Part shown: positions 1 to 7,370 of the stretch, piece by piece
How the letters are laid out: every line of letters starts with the position of its first letter
Numbering within the stretch: the stretch's first letter is position 1
NCBI GenBank assembly: GCA_964564325.1
Contig: CAZMBD010000048.1
Span: 1-17,686, forward strand
Direction: 5' to 3'
DNA from: JAAZMA01 sp964564325
Lineage (GTDB): Bacteria > Bacillota > Clostridia > Tissierellales > Tepidimicrobiaceae
DNA length: 17,686 bases
Notes under the pieces: generated by a model
What the model saw: only the letters and a program-made list of their open reading frames with translations
What the model was told of the DNA's origin: nothing
Databases searched by the model: none
Made by a program: the position numbers and the translations under genes

Positions 1-82
1 CATCAGGAAAACCATTAGGCTCAGCATATACTATACTTGATAAGAATATTATGATTGCCATCATTATTATAGATCTTTTCAT
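1..82 (-). CDS. Secreted protein, N-terminal fragment (runs off the window)
   Basis: Only the first 27 codons are present; the rest lies beyond position 1. The ATG (complement of 80-82) has a strong GGAGG site seven bases upstream, which decides this start over another ATG six bases earlier that sits too close to it. The translation begins MKRSI, continues with a hydrophobic stretch rich in Ile, Met and Leu, and ends the signal sequence at VYA, followed by EPNGFPD. This is a textbook signal peptide with an AxA-like signal peptidase I site, so the product is probably exported. Nothing about the mature domain can be seen and no function is assigned. It lies downstream of the RAYT gene on the same strand, separated from it by a palindrome. 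Confidence 0.7.
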   Translation of the reverse strand, partial: MKRSIIMMAIIIFLSSIVYAEPNGFPD

Positions 83-145
83 ATTCATTCCTCCATTTAT
101 TTATATTTTATAAATATTAGGGATAGATTTTCAAAGTTTAGAACC

Positions 146-174
146 CAAACAAAAGGGACTGTCCCTTTTGTTTG
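146..174. repeat. REP-like palindrome, copy 1
   Basis: Perfect inverted repeat with 14-bp arms (CAAACAAAAGGGAC / GTCCCTTTTGTTTG) around one central base. It begins seven bases beyond the RAYT stop codon. As RNA it forms a GGGA/TCCC stem flanked by an A-tract and a U-tract, so it may also act as a bidirectional terminator. It is nearly identical to the copy at 3907-3941 and related to those at 1029-1095. Confidence 0.85.
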
Positions 175-180
175 AGCCTA

Positions 181-963
181 TTATTCCCCCTCTAAATTTA
201 AACTTTTATTATAGTTAAATACCTGATACTTGCTACATTCTGCAAGTCCTGCTATTTCACCATAAGAAAACCTACCCGTTTGCAATAATCGCATAATAAG
301 TTCACTTTTATCATTTAGTTCTGATAGTTCTTCTACTGCATTTTCATCCAAAAACTTTTTCACTATTCTATTCCCTATCTCCCTATTTATCCTATTTAAA
401 TCTTCCTCAGTTTCTAAATACATAGTTTCATCTTGTTTTAAATGAAAATCAATGAGATTAGATTTGGTTTTAAAGCTATGATACATAAATTCTCTAGCCT
501 CTTGTGCAATAAGTCCATCTTTTCCAGATAGATACTCACCCATACTACTCCATTTATAGTTTTCTGGCATATTAACTATCTTGGCTTCTACAGGATTATT
601 ATGTATATATCGAATTACTCCATAGAGATATTTTTCATCTTCTACATTTTCACTTTTAAACCTATCTTGAAAAACTGGCCCGACCCTTTCCTTTATAGAA
701 TTAAAATACATGGCATAGGATCCATTTATTTTTTTCATAAATAGACTTAAGTCTTCCATTTCTGCTTTTACAAGTAGATGCAGATGATTACCCATAATAC
801 AATAAGAATATATCTGGCAATCAACATCTGAATTTTTCTCTTTAATTATATAAAATAACTTTTCTTTATTAGATTCGGTTTCAAATATATTTTTCTTATT
901 AATTCCTCTTGTCATAATGTGATAAAAACCAGAATAACTTTCTATTCTACTTAATCGTGGCAT
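181..963 (-). CDS. REP-associated tyrosine transposase (RAYT, Y1 HUH family)
   Basis: A single-strand DNA transposase-like protein of the Y1/HUH superfamily, related to IS200/IS605 TnpA. The chosen start (ATG at 961-963, MPRLSRIES) follows a GGAGG site; an open extension of 24 codons upstream has no ribosome-binding site and runs toward the repeat region. In the 260-aa protein, 'YHIMTRG' and 'IF' near the N-terminus, the HUH motif H60-L-H62 in 'GNHLHLL', the 'YFN...GPVFQDRFKS' block and the presumed catalytic Tyr119 in 'VIRYIHNNP' all match the RAYT pattern. The last 60 or so residues look like an appended helix-turn-helix region. All key residues are present, so the enzyme looks intact. Palindromes related to each other lie just outside both ends, the usual arrangement of a RAYT with its REP partners. 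RAYTs are thought to be domesticated and to move or process REP sequences rather than themselves; whether this one is active cannot be told. Confidence 0.9.
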   Translation of the reverse strand: MPRLSRIESYSGFYHIMTRGINKKNIFETESNKEKLFYIIKEKNSDVDCQIYSYCIMGNHLHLLVKAEMEDLSLFMKKINGSYAMYFNSIKERVGPVFQDRFKSENVEDEKYLYGVIRYIHNNPVEAKIVNMPENYKWSSMGEYLSGKDGLIAQEAREFMYHSFKTKSNLIDFHLKQDETMYLETEEDLNRINREIGNRIVKKFLDENAVEELSELNDKSELIMRLLQTGRFSYGEIAGLAECSKYQVFNYNKSLNLEGE

Positions 964-1028
964 CCCCTCACCTCCTTGTAATATGGCTTGCCCATAGAAA
1001 TAATGCAAAATAAGCCTTGCACACCTAT

Positions 1029-1057
1029 CAAACAAAAGTACCTGTCCCTAATGTTTG
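1029..1057. repeat. REP-like imperfect palindrome, copy 2
   Basis: A 29-bp element with the same length and ends as copy 1 (CAAAC...GTTTG) and the same central GTCCC, but with mismatched arms (AAAAGTACC against GTCCCTAAT). It lies upstream of the RAYT start and directly abuts the longer palindrome at 1057-1095. It looks like a degenerate or hybrid copy: its left arm resembles the AAAAGGGAC type and its right arm the GTCCCTAA type. Confidence 0.65.
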
Positions 1058-1095
1058 TAATCAAACGTTAGGGACAGTCCCTAACGTTTGATTAC
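1057..1095. repeat. REP-like palindrome, copy 3 (19-bp arms)
   Basis: Perfect inverted repeat GTAATCAAACGTTAGGGAC / GTCCCTAACGTTTGATTAC around a single A. It keeps the AATCAAAC ends and GGGAC core of the other copies, but has GTTA/TAAC where copies 1 and 4 have AAAA/TTTT. Both arms carry the change, so it is compensated. It overlaps the stop codon (1092-1094) of the small membrane-protein gene and separates it from the RAYT gene. Confidence 0.85.
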
Positions 1096-1457
1096 CAAAT
1101 AAATACAGCTGTAATCAATAAAATTGCTGCTACTAATATCAAGTAAATTACAAATTTAGCAGTATCACTCAATAATTCTATATGTCTCTTTGTATATTCA
1201 TGGGTATTTGTATATGCTGAATTTACCCCTAAATTCCTACCTCCTATAAAAGTAAATCCACCTATTACTAAAAATATAATTGCTACATATTCTAATAGTA
1301 TTTTAAACTCCTTTTCAAAATATCTACTTAATCCATATGTTATTACCATAACTATTGCTGCAGTAACTAATACTTTGATAATATATTTTAATATTTTTTT
1401 CCAAACTGGCTCATATGTCGTATACTTATAATTAGATTTTCTACCCAAAATCCCCAC
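1092..1457 (-). CDS. Small integral membrane protein, function unknown
   Basis: About 120 residues with three predicted transmembrane helices: roughly residues 22-45 (YIIKVLVTAAIVMVITYG), 53-73 (EYVAIIFLVIGGFTFIGG) and 101-121 (VIYLILVAAILLITAVFIW). A polar stretch rich in Asn, Thr and His lies between the second and third helices, and the N-terminus is basic. I do not recognise a named family with confidence. The open frame begins with GTG at 1457. A TTG three codons in (1446-1448) has a G-rich GGTGG stretch at better spacing and may be the true start. It lies 30 bp downstream of the M3 peptidase gene on the same strand, so they are probably co-transcribed. Its stop codon lies inside palindrome copy 3. 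Confidence 0.7.
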   Translation of the reverse strand: MGILGRKSNYKYTTYEPVWKKILKYIIKVLVTAAIVMVITYGLSRYFEKEFKILLEYVAIIFLVIGGFTFIGGRNLGVNSAYTNTHEYTKRHIELLSDTAKFVIYLILVAAILLITAVFIW

Positions 1458-1487
1458 CCCCTGGTCGAAAGCATCCCTTTCATTTGA

Positions 1488-2999
1488 TTAGAAATACCAT
1501 TTCAATGAAAATTCTTCTCCACTAATTCTTTCAAATAATTCTTCGTATTTATATAATCCTGAAGGTTCTATTACATCTTTAATTAGAAATTCTCCGAATT
1601 CTTTTGGTTTTTCAGATATGGAATTTACCCCATATTTATTACAAAACACTTTTCTTAGCATTTCGCAAGTTACATCTCCCATGAAATAATTGTGCATATA
1701 GATTGGATGTGTAGTGTAATGAATTCTATATCCAAAGGGTGGTGCTTCTTCATATGCTTTGTCTCCAAATAAATCTCCATAAGTTTTAAAATAAATCTTA
1801 TATATATCGTCTAAATTTTGGATATTATTTCTATATAATTCATGGTCAAAGAAAATATTTCCTATAAATCTTAAATAGGATAACTTTTCATATTCTTGTA
1901 TTTCTTTAAATTCTTTTTCTACACTATTATCAAAGAAATTTTTATAAAACAATTCATCATATAGGAAAGAGCCAAATAAATTCGCTATTCCCTCAGTGAT
2001 TATACCACTTATACCCCTGTTTAATATTATTTCCTCTGGATCTTGAAGGAAAGAGTGAACTCCATGGCCTGTTTCATGTAATAATACTCCATATTCATTG
2101 TATCTATTTTTCACATTGGCAAGTATTCTAGAATCTTTTCTAGTTTCTATAGGGAAATTGTAACCCCATTCCGATTTGTTTTTTCTTGGGAATATGTCAT
2201 AGGTAATATTATATCCGTCTATATCTATGCCAAAGTTTACAAAGAAATTCCTTATTATATTATAAAAATTAGACATATCTACTGTAGCATTTAAAGATGG
2301 AGATATTTGAGAACGAATATATCCTTCGTCCCATGGTAGCATTTCATCTTCATTTAAAAATTTATTGGCATATTTTCTACGCTTATTATTTAGTATATCT
2401 ACATGTTCTTCAATTTGTTTATCCCAATTATTAAATATATCTGGACTAAGTTCATCCTGTTTTAATCCATATTCTACAAAATCTTTAGAACCATAGGCCT
2501 TGGCAAGTTCTTTTCTTAAATTAATTAGTTCAATAAATCCTCCATCTACTAGAGCCTTATTAATTTGATTTCTTGCAAAATAAGCCCTTTTTCTTAATTT
2601 CCTATCTTCTTCATTGGATAATATTTGATCTATTTCTACTGATGCTATTTCCTTCCCGTCAATATTAAATCTAAAGGTATTTAATATCATAGATAATTCA
2701 TTTGTCTTTTTCCTTATTGCTAAATTTATTTCATTTAATTCTTTACTTAAATGAAAAGGTTCAAAGGTATTATAGGCTATTTCTACTTTTCTTTTATTTA
2801 CTGGGTCTAAGTCTTTTTCTCTGTGTTCTAATATTATTTCGTAATTTTTTTCATCTTTTAGAAAATCTGTAATCTCCTTATAAGCTTCTTCAATTCCAAA
2901 ATCATAACCAGTAGTATATTGAGCCCAGCCTAATCTACTGGCCTTTACTTGCTTTTCTTTTAATTCCTTAAATAATTCTTCTACTTTTGCTATTGACAT
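1488..2999 (-). CDS. M3 family oligoendopeptidase (PepF-like zinc metallopeptidase)
   Basis: Cytoplasmic zinc peptidase of the thimet oligopeptidase/oligoendopeptidase F clan, which degrades short peptides. The 503-aa protein carries the gluzincin signature H308-E-T-G-H312 in 'LLHETGHGVHSF'. The third zinc ligand is E336 in 'GIITEGIAN', and the C-terminal 'HYTTHPIYMHNYFMGD' block supplies the His/Tyr residues that bind substrate in M3 enzymes. There is no signal peptide. It is shorter than typical PepF (about 560-600 aa); the difference is in the helical N-terminal part. The ATG follows a strong AAGGAGG site. It is divergent from the nitroreductase gene and probably co-transcribed with the small membrane-protein gene. 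The M3 assignment is secure; the exact subfamily and substrate are not. Confidence 0.92.
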   Translation of the reverse strand: MSIAKVEELFKELKEKQVKASRLGWAQYTTGYDFGIEEAYKEITDFLKDEKNYEIILEHREKDLDPVNKRKVEIAYNTFEPFHLSKELNEINLAIRKKTNELSMILNTFRFNIDGKEIASVEIDQILSNEEDRKLRKRAYFARNQINKALVDGGFIELINLRKELAKAYGSKDFVEYGLKQDELSPDIFNNWDKQIEEHVDILNNKRRKYANKFLNEDEMLPWDEGYIRSQISPSLNATVDMSNFYNIIRNFFVNFGIDIDGYNITYDIFPRKNKSEWGYNFPIETRKDSRILANVKNRYNEYGVLLHETGHGVHSFLQDPEEIILNRGISGIITEGIANLFGSFLYDELFYKNFFDNSVEKEFKEIQEYEKLSYLRFIGNIFFDHELYRNNIQNLDDIYKIYFKTYGDLFGDKAYEEAPPFGYRIHYTTHPIYMHNYFMGDVTCEMLRKVFCNKYGVNSISEKPKEFGEFLIKDVIEPSGLYKYEELFERISGEEFSLKWYF

Positions 3000-3052
3000 A
3001 AAATCATCCTCCTTTTATATAAATATTCTACAAATATCTCTTGTTTCCTTCT

Positions 3053-3082
3053 TTTATAGATATTATTTTTTGGGTTTGTGAA
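3053..3082 (-). promoter_or_regulatory. Possible promoter of the M3 peptidase gene
   Basis: On the minus strand a -35-like TTCACA (3077-3082) and a -10-like TATAAA (3053-3058) are 18 bp apart, about 55 bp before the start codon. The match is moderate, and AT-rich DNA gives many such matches. Confidence 0.35.
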
Positions 3083-3089
3083 TATAGAT

Positions 3090-3120
3090 TTGTACCTAAT
3101 GTTTAAAATTAGGGTATAAT
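3090..3120 (+). promoter_or_regulatory. Nitroreductase promoter with internal inverted repeat
   Basis: A perfect -10 box TATAAT at 3115-3120 lies 36 bp before the nitroreductase ATG. The nearest -35-like hexamer, TTGTAC (3090-3095), gives a long 19-bp spacer. The spacer is almost filled by the inverted repeat CCTAAT (3095-3100) / ATTAGG (3108-3113), which is placed where a repressor or a DNA-distorting activator could act. The -10 is convincing; the operator role is inference. Confidence 0.5.
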
Positions 3121-3155
3121 ACATTATAATAGATATATTCAAGGAGGTATGGAAG

Positions 3156-3899
3156 ATGAATGAAATGATTCAAAAACAAATTTCTCATAGAACTATTCGT
3201 GAATTTACTGATGAAAAAATACCAAAAGAAATATTCCAACAATTAATGGAAGTGGCTAGAAGAACAGCCACTGCTAATGGTATGCAAGCTTCTTCGATTA
3301 TTCATATTACAGATAGTGAAATTAAAAAAGAAATTGCTCAGGTTTGCAATCAAGAATATGTAGCTAGGGCACCAGAGCTTTTAATTTTCATAGTGGATTT
3401 ATATAGGAATTTCCAAATTGCCAAAGAAAAAGATGCCTATGTAGAAAGTGCTAGAGATATGGATAACTTTTTCTCTTCCTTTACAGATGCCTGTTTAATG
3501 GCCCAAAACATTGTAAATGGAGCTGAAGCTCTTGGATTAGGTACAGTTTACTTAGGCAGCATACTTAATGATTCTGAAAAAATTTGTGAAATATTACAAT
3601 TACCCGAATTAACATTTCCAGTTGTAGGTCTAGGCATCGGATATCCCAATCAAAATCCACAATTAAAACCTAGAATGGATATGAAATTTAGGGTTTTTGA
3701 AAACAAATATATTTCTTTTGACAATTACTTAAAAGAATTAGAAGATTATGACGAAGAAATGCAAACATATTATGATTTAAGAGATGCTAATAATAGAGTA
3801 GATAGTTTTAGCAATCAAGTTGTTAAAAAGTTTAGTAACGCAAATCCTAAGAGACAAGAAATACTAAATATTATGAAAAAAATGGGATTTAATATTTAA
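3156..3899 (+). CDS. NfsA/FRP-type nitroreductase (NAD(P)H:FMN oxidoreductase)
   Basis: FMN-dependent oxidoreductase of the nitroreductase superfamily, which reduces nitro compounds, quinones or flavin with NAD(P)H in the cytoplasm. In the 247-aa protein the N-terminal 'SHRTIREFTDE' block provides the FMN-phosphate-binding Arg residues. 'RRTATANGMQASS' matches the next conserved flavin-site segment. 'DACLMAQNIVNGAEALGLGTVYLG' and the following 'VVGLGIGYP' match the dimer and flavin regions of the NfsA/Frp branch. The length is typical. The ATG at 3156 follows AAGGAGG with an 8-bp gap. It is the only gene of its transcription unit, divergent from the M3 peptidase gene and convergent with ileS. 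The physiological substrate cannot be told from the sequence. Confidence 0.9.
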   Translation: MNEMIQKQISHRTIREFTDEKIPKEIFQQLMEVARRTATANGMQASSIIHITDSEIKKEIAQVCNQEYVARAPELLIFIVDLYRNFQIAKEKDAYVESARDMDNFFSSFTDACLMAQNIVNGAEALGLGTVYLGSILNDSEKICEILQLPELTFPVVGLGIGYPNQNPQLKPRMDMKFRVFENKYISFDNYLKELEDYDEEMQTYYDLRDANNRVDSFSNQVVKKFSNANPKRQEILNIMKKMGFNI

Positions 3900-3906
3900 T
3901 GAAATA

Positions 3907-3941
3907 AATCAAACAAAAGGGACTGTCCCTTTTGTTTGATT
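3907..3941. repeat. REP-like palindrome, copy 4, between convergent genes
   Basis: Perfect inverted repeat with 17-bp arms (AATCAAACAAAAGGGAC / GTCCCTTTTGTTTGATT) and one central T. The inner 29 bp are identical to copy 1, almost 3.8 kb away. It starts just after the nitroreductase stop and overlaps the ileS stop codon (3940-3942). An A-tract, GC stem and T-tract in both directions make it a likely bidirectional terminator for the two convergent genes. Confidence 0.88.
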
Positions 3942-6900
3942 AGCATTTTTCTAATTTTATTCCTGTTTCGTGGCCATTTAAATCTTGTTTTTCGAAAGTA
4001 TCGTCTTTTACCCTTTCTATGGTTAGTGCTAAAGTTTCAGATTTAATGAAGTCTTCGTATTCATTTATAGCTTCTTCTATTTCATCTACTCCATCATAGT
4101 ATATATTTATATTGTCTAATACTTCATAGCCATTGTTTTTTCTCATTTGTTGTACTTTAGATATAAATTCTCTAGCATAGCCTTCATTTTCTAATTCTTT
4201 AGTTAATGTAGTATCTAGAATTACAAATAGATTGTTTTCCATAGCCACATCAAAACCTTCTTTAGATGAGATACTTACCATTATAAAGTCTTTAGTAATT
4301 TCTACATCTTCTCCATCTAGATTTAAGGAAAGTTTCTCTCCTGATTCTAATTTCTCTACAGTTTCATGAGGATCCAATTCACCTAATACTTTGCCAAAAG
4401 CCTTCACCTTTGGTCCTAAAACTGGTCCTGCTACTTTAAAGTTTGGCTTTAATGAAAAGTCCATAAATTGACTTAAATCCTTTTCAAATACTACTTCTTT
4501 TACATTTAATTCTTCCATTATTAGTGGCACTAAATTATCTACTTTTTCTTCATATTTTCCATCTATTAGTACAGATTTTAGTGGCTGCCTTACTTTAATT
4601 CTAGCTGATTCTCTAGAGGCTCTACCTAATCCAACTAAATTTCTTACTAAATCCATTTTTTCTTCTAATTCTACGTCTATTAATTCTTCATTGTATTCAG
4701 GATAATATTCTAAGTGTACAGATTCTCCATCTATTAGATTTCTATATAGTTCTTCTGCTGTAAAAGGTATAAATGGTGCTATCATTTTACTTAATCCTAA
4801 TAATATTTCATAGGTAGTATTGTAAACTGCTTTTTTGTCATCATCTAATTCTGTAGACCAGAAACGTCTTCTAGTACGTCTAATATACCAATTAGATAAA
4901 TCTTCTATTACAAATTCTTGTATAGCTCTAACTGCTCTAGTTAATTCGAATATTTCCATATCTTCTCTTACTTCTTTTAGTAAACTATTGTATTTAGAAA
5001 GTATCCATCTATCTATTTCTTCTCTTTCATTGTATTCAATGAAAAATTCCCTTGGATCTATATTGTCTGTATTAGCATATAGGGAGAAGAAATTATATAC
5101 ATTTCTAATACTTCTAAAGAATTTACTTTCTACTTCCCTTAGTCCATCTTCGTCAAATTTGGTTGGTGTCCATGGTGGAGATACATAAACTAAATACCAT
5201 CTTAGTACATCTGCACCGTATTTATCAAATAGCATAAAAGGGTCTACTGTATTCCCTCTGGATTTGGACATTTTCTTTCCATCTTTGTCTAAGACCAAAT
5301 CATTTACCAATACATTTTTATAAGGTGCTTTACCTGTTACAAAAGTAGATATGGCAAGTAGTGAGTAAAACCATCCTCTAGTTTGGTCTATTCCTTCACA
5401 TATAAAATCAGCAGGGAATAATTTATCAAAATCATCCGCATTTTCAAATGGATAATGATGTTGCGCAAAAGGCATAGCTCCACTATCAAACCAAACATCT
5501 ACTACATCTTCTTCTCTATTCATAGTACCATTACATTTTTCACATTTAAAATGAACATTATCTACATAAGGTCTGTGTAGTTCAATATTTTCATCTATAT
5601 CTTCTATGGCTTTTTCTACTAATTCTTTCCTAGAACCTACTGATGTAGTATGACCACAGTCTTCACAACGCCATACTGGGAATGGTGTCCCCCAATATCT
5701 AGATCTCGAAATAGCCCAATCATTTAAATTTTCTAACCAGTTTCCAAATCTCTTTTCTCCTACATAGTCTGGATACCAATTTACTCCATTATTGTTTTCA
5801 ATTAGTTTTTCTTTTAATTTAGTTATTTCAATATACCAGCTAGGTTTTGCATAATATAGTAGTGGAGTATCACATCTCCAACAATGTGGATAATTGTGTT
5901 CCATTCTTTGTTTTCTATAAAGTTTTCCATTTTCCCTTAACCATTGAATTATATCTGGATCTGCATCCATTACAAATTTACCTTTCCAAGGAGTTTCGGT
6001 AAATTTACCTTCATCATCTACTGGCTGTAATACTGGTAGATTATATTTTACTCCTGTATTATAGTCATCTTCCCCAAAGGCTGGTGCAGAGTGTACAATT
6101 CCTGTACCGTCTTCTGTTGTTACATAATCTCCTAAAGTTACAAAGAAAGCCTTTTGATCTTCATCTACTTTTATAAATGGAATTAGTTGTTCATATTCCA
6201 TATATTCTAAATCTTTTCCCTTATATTCTTCAAGTATTTCATATTCGCCTTCTAAAATTCTATCTGCTAATATCTTACCTACATAATATATTTCATCATT
6301 TTGTCTCACTTTTATATAAACTTCTTCTGGATTTACAGTTAAGCATACATTAGATGGCAATGTCCAAGGTGTAGTTGTCCATGCTAAGAAATATTCATCT
6401 TTATCTTTTAATTTAAATTTTACTACTACTGTATCTGTCTTTATTTCTGCATAGCCTTGAGCTACTTCATGAGAAGCTAATCCAGTACCACATCTAGAAC
6501 AGTAAGGAAGTATTTTATGACCTTCATATACTAATCCTTCTTTGAAAAATTTATCTAATATCCACCATACAGATTCTATATAATCATTTTCCAAAGTAAT
6601 ATATGGATCGTCTAAGTCAATTTCATAAGCCATTCTATGGGTCATATCTCTCCATAGTTTTTCATATTTAAATACAGATTCCCTACATTGCTTATTAAAC
6701 TTCTCCATCCCATATTCTTCAATTTCATGTTTGTTTTCTAAACCTAATTGCTTTTCTACTTCAATTTCTACTGGCAGTCCATGAGTATCCCAACCAGCTT
6801 TTCTCTTAACTTGATATCCTTCCATAGTCTTATATCTACAAACTAAATCCTTAAGGGTTCGAGCCATTACATGGTGAATTCCTGGTTTACCATTAGCTGT

Positions 6901-7056
6901 TGGCGGACCTTCAAAAAATACAAAGGGTTTATTTTCATCTCTGGTTTCTACAGATTTATGAAGTAGATCTATTTCTTCCCAATATTTAGATATTTCCTGT
7001 TCTCTTTCTGAGACAGGCTTATCTGATAATTCTCTAAACCTTTTCAATTTCTTCAT
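3940..7056 (-). CDS. ileS: Isoleucyl-tRNA synthetase, type 2 (eukaryote-like IleRS)
   Basis: Charges tRNA-Ile with isoleucine. The 1038-aa protein has the class I signatures: the HIGH-like 'PGIHH' at residues 58-62 after 'EGPPTANGK', and 'KMSKS' near residue 595. It also has the editing (CP1) insertion with 'AWTTTPWTLPSN' and the 'GWDTHGLPVE' block. Cysteine pairs (CSRC, HCWRC, CEDC...CEKC) suggest zinc knuckles. The length (about 1040 rather than about 920 aa), the 'HRPYVD' segment before the second Cys pair, and the C-terminal domain place it in the IleS2 branch shared with eukaryotes. Many IleS2 enzymes are naturally insensitive to mupirocin; that is inference here. The ATG has a GGAGG site. 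Expression is controlled by the T-box leader upstream. Its stop codon lies within palindrome copy 4. Confidence 0.97.
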   Translation of the reverse strand: MKKLKRFRELSDKPVSEREQEISKYWEEIDLLHKSVETRDENKPFVFFEGPPTANGKPGIHHVMARTLKDLVCRYKTMEGYQVKRKAGWDTHGLPVEIEVEKQLGLENKHEIEEYGMEKFNKQCRESVFKYEKLWRDMTHRMAYEIDLDDPYITLENDYIESVWWILDKFFKEGLVYEGHKILPYCSRCGTGLASHEVAQGYAEIKTDTVVVKFKLKDKDEYFLAWTTTPWTLPSNVCLTVNPEEVYIKVRQNDEIYYVGKILADRILEGEYEILEEYKGKDLEYMEYEQLIPFIKVDEDQKAFFVTLGDYVTTEDGTGIVHSAPAFGEDDYNTGVKYNLPVLQPVDDEGKFTETPWKGKFVMDADPDIIQWLRENGKLYRKQRMEHNYPHCWRCDTPLLYYAKPSWYIEITKLKEKLIENNNGVNWYPDYVGEKRFGNWLENLNDWAISRSRYWGTPFPVWRCEDCGHTTSVGSRKELVEKAIEDIDENIELHRPYVDNVHFKCEKCNGTMNREEDVVDVWFDSGAMPFAQHHYPFENADDFDKLFPADFICEGIDQTRGWFYSLLAISTFVTGKAPYKNVLVNDLVLDKDGKKMSKSRGNTVDPFMLFDKYGADVLRWYLVYVSPPWTPTKFDEDGLREVESKFFRSIRNVYNFFSLYANTDNIDPREFFIEYNEREEIDRWILSKYNSLLKEVREDMEIFELTRAVRAIQEFVIEDLSNWYIRRTRRRFWSTELDDDKKAVYNTTYEILLGLSKMIAPFIPFTAEELYRNLIDGESVHLEYYPEYNEELIDVELEEKMDLVRNLVGLGRASRESARIKVRQPLKSVLIDGKYEEKVDNLVPLIMEELNVKEVVFEKDLSQFMDFSLKPNFKVAGPVLGPKVKAFGKVLGELDPHETVEKLESGEKLSLNLDGEDVEITKDFIMVSISSKEGFDVAMENNLFVILDTTLTKELENEGYAREFISKVQQMRKNNGYEVLDNINIYYDGVDEIEEAINEYEDFIKSETLALTIERVKDDTFEKQDLNGHETGIKLEKC

Positions 7057-7071
7057 CCTCCTTAAATAAAA

Positions 7072-7098
7072 TAAAAAGCCCTAAGCATTAGCTTAGGG
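7072..7098 (-). terminator. T-box regulated terminator of ileS
   Basis: On the minus strand CCCTAAGC-TAAT-GCTTAGGG forms an 8-bp stem followed by a U-rich tract (CUUUUUAUUUUAUUU), ending just before the ileS ribosome-binding site. Its 5' arm follows the T-box motif directly, so pairing with the antiterminator excludes it. Confidence 0.93.
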
Positions 7099-7310
7099 AC
7101 GAATATTCGCGGTACCACCCAAATTATAGGATTAAATTCTTAAATCTCTATCCTATCACTCAAAATCCTTAACGGCAATGCCGTGGTATCTTACTGTTTT
7201 CAGATACTATGCTCCAAGGTGATTTTCATAAAGGCTACATTTATAATCTCTCAGCAATTGATTATTTCTCTGTAAAATATACATCCTTTACTACTATCCT
7301 TATCTTTGCA
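7077..7310 (-). promoter_or_regulatory. T-box leader (tRNA-Ile sensing) of ileS
   Basis: A classic T-box element. On the minus strand the conserved motif GGGTGGTACCGCG (around 7108-7120) precedes the terminator. At the 5' end an AGTA element (near 7290) and a GCTGAGAG segment fit Stem I. The specifier codon is most simply AUC (complement of 7221-7223) in the context GAAA-AUC-ACC, an isoleucine codon followed by a purine, which agrees with the downstream ileS. Uncharged tRNA-Ile would pair its anticodon with the specifier and its acceptor end with the T-box bulge (UGG), stabilising the antiterminator and allowing readthrough. The boundaries of Stem I are approximate. Confidence 0.93.
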
Positions 7311-7333
7311 TTTAATATTATATTTTAAGTATT

Positions 7334-7363
7334 AATATATACTATAATCCTATGACTTGTCAA
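7334..7363 (-). promoter_or_regulatory. Promoter of the T-box/ileS unit
   Basis: On the minus strand a perfect TTGACA (7358-7363) is followed after 18 bp by TATATT (7334-7339), or after 16 bp by TATATA. It lies immediately beyond the lplA stop codon and 25-30 bp before the start of the T-box Stem I. Confidence 0.75.
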
Positions 7364-7370
7364 ACTCTTT

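Noticed and set aside
964..1035. Longer RAYT protein starting 24 codons upstream
   Set aside because: There is no ribosome-binding site there, and the extension has no family similarity, whereas the internal ATG has GGAGG and begins with the conserved MPRLSR.
146..1095. A classical IS200/IS605 insertion sequence
   Set aside because: The transposase is of the RAYT branch, with an extra C-terminal region. The flanking palindromes are nearly the same on both sides and also occur elsewhere alone, which fits REP sequences rather than the unlike left and right ends of IS200/IS605.
146..3941. CRISPR-like repeat array
   Set aside because: The four palindromes are irregularly spaced, and no spacers of uniform length or cas genes are present.
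4835..5188. Open frame on the plus strand inside ileS, and similar antisense frames in the SAF oxidoreductase, flavoprotein, radical SAM and permease genes
   Set aside because: They lie opposite strongly supported genes, have low-complexity Ser/Leu/Ile-rich or Pro-rich translations, no family motifs and no good ribosome-binding sites.
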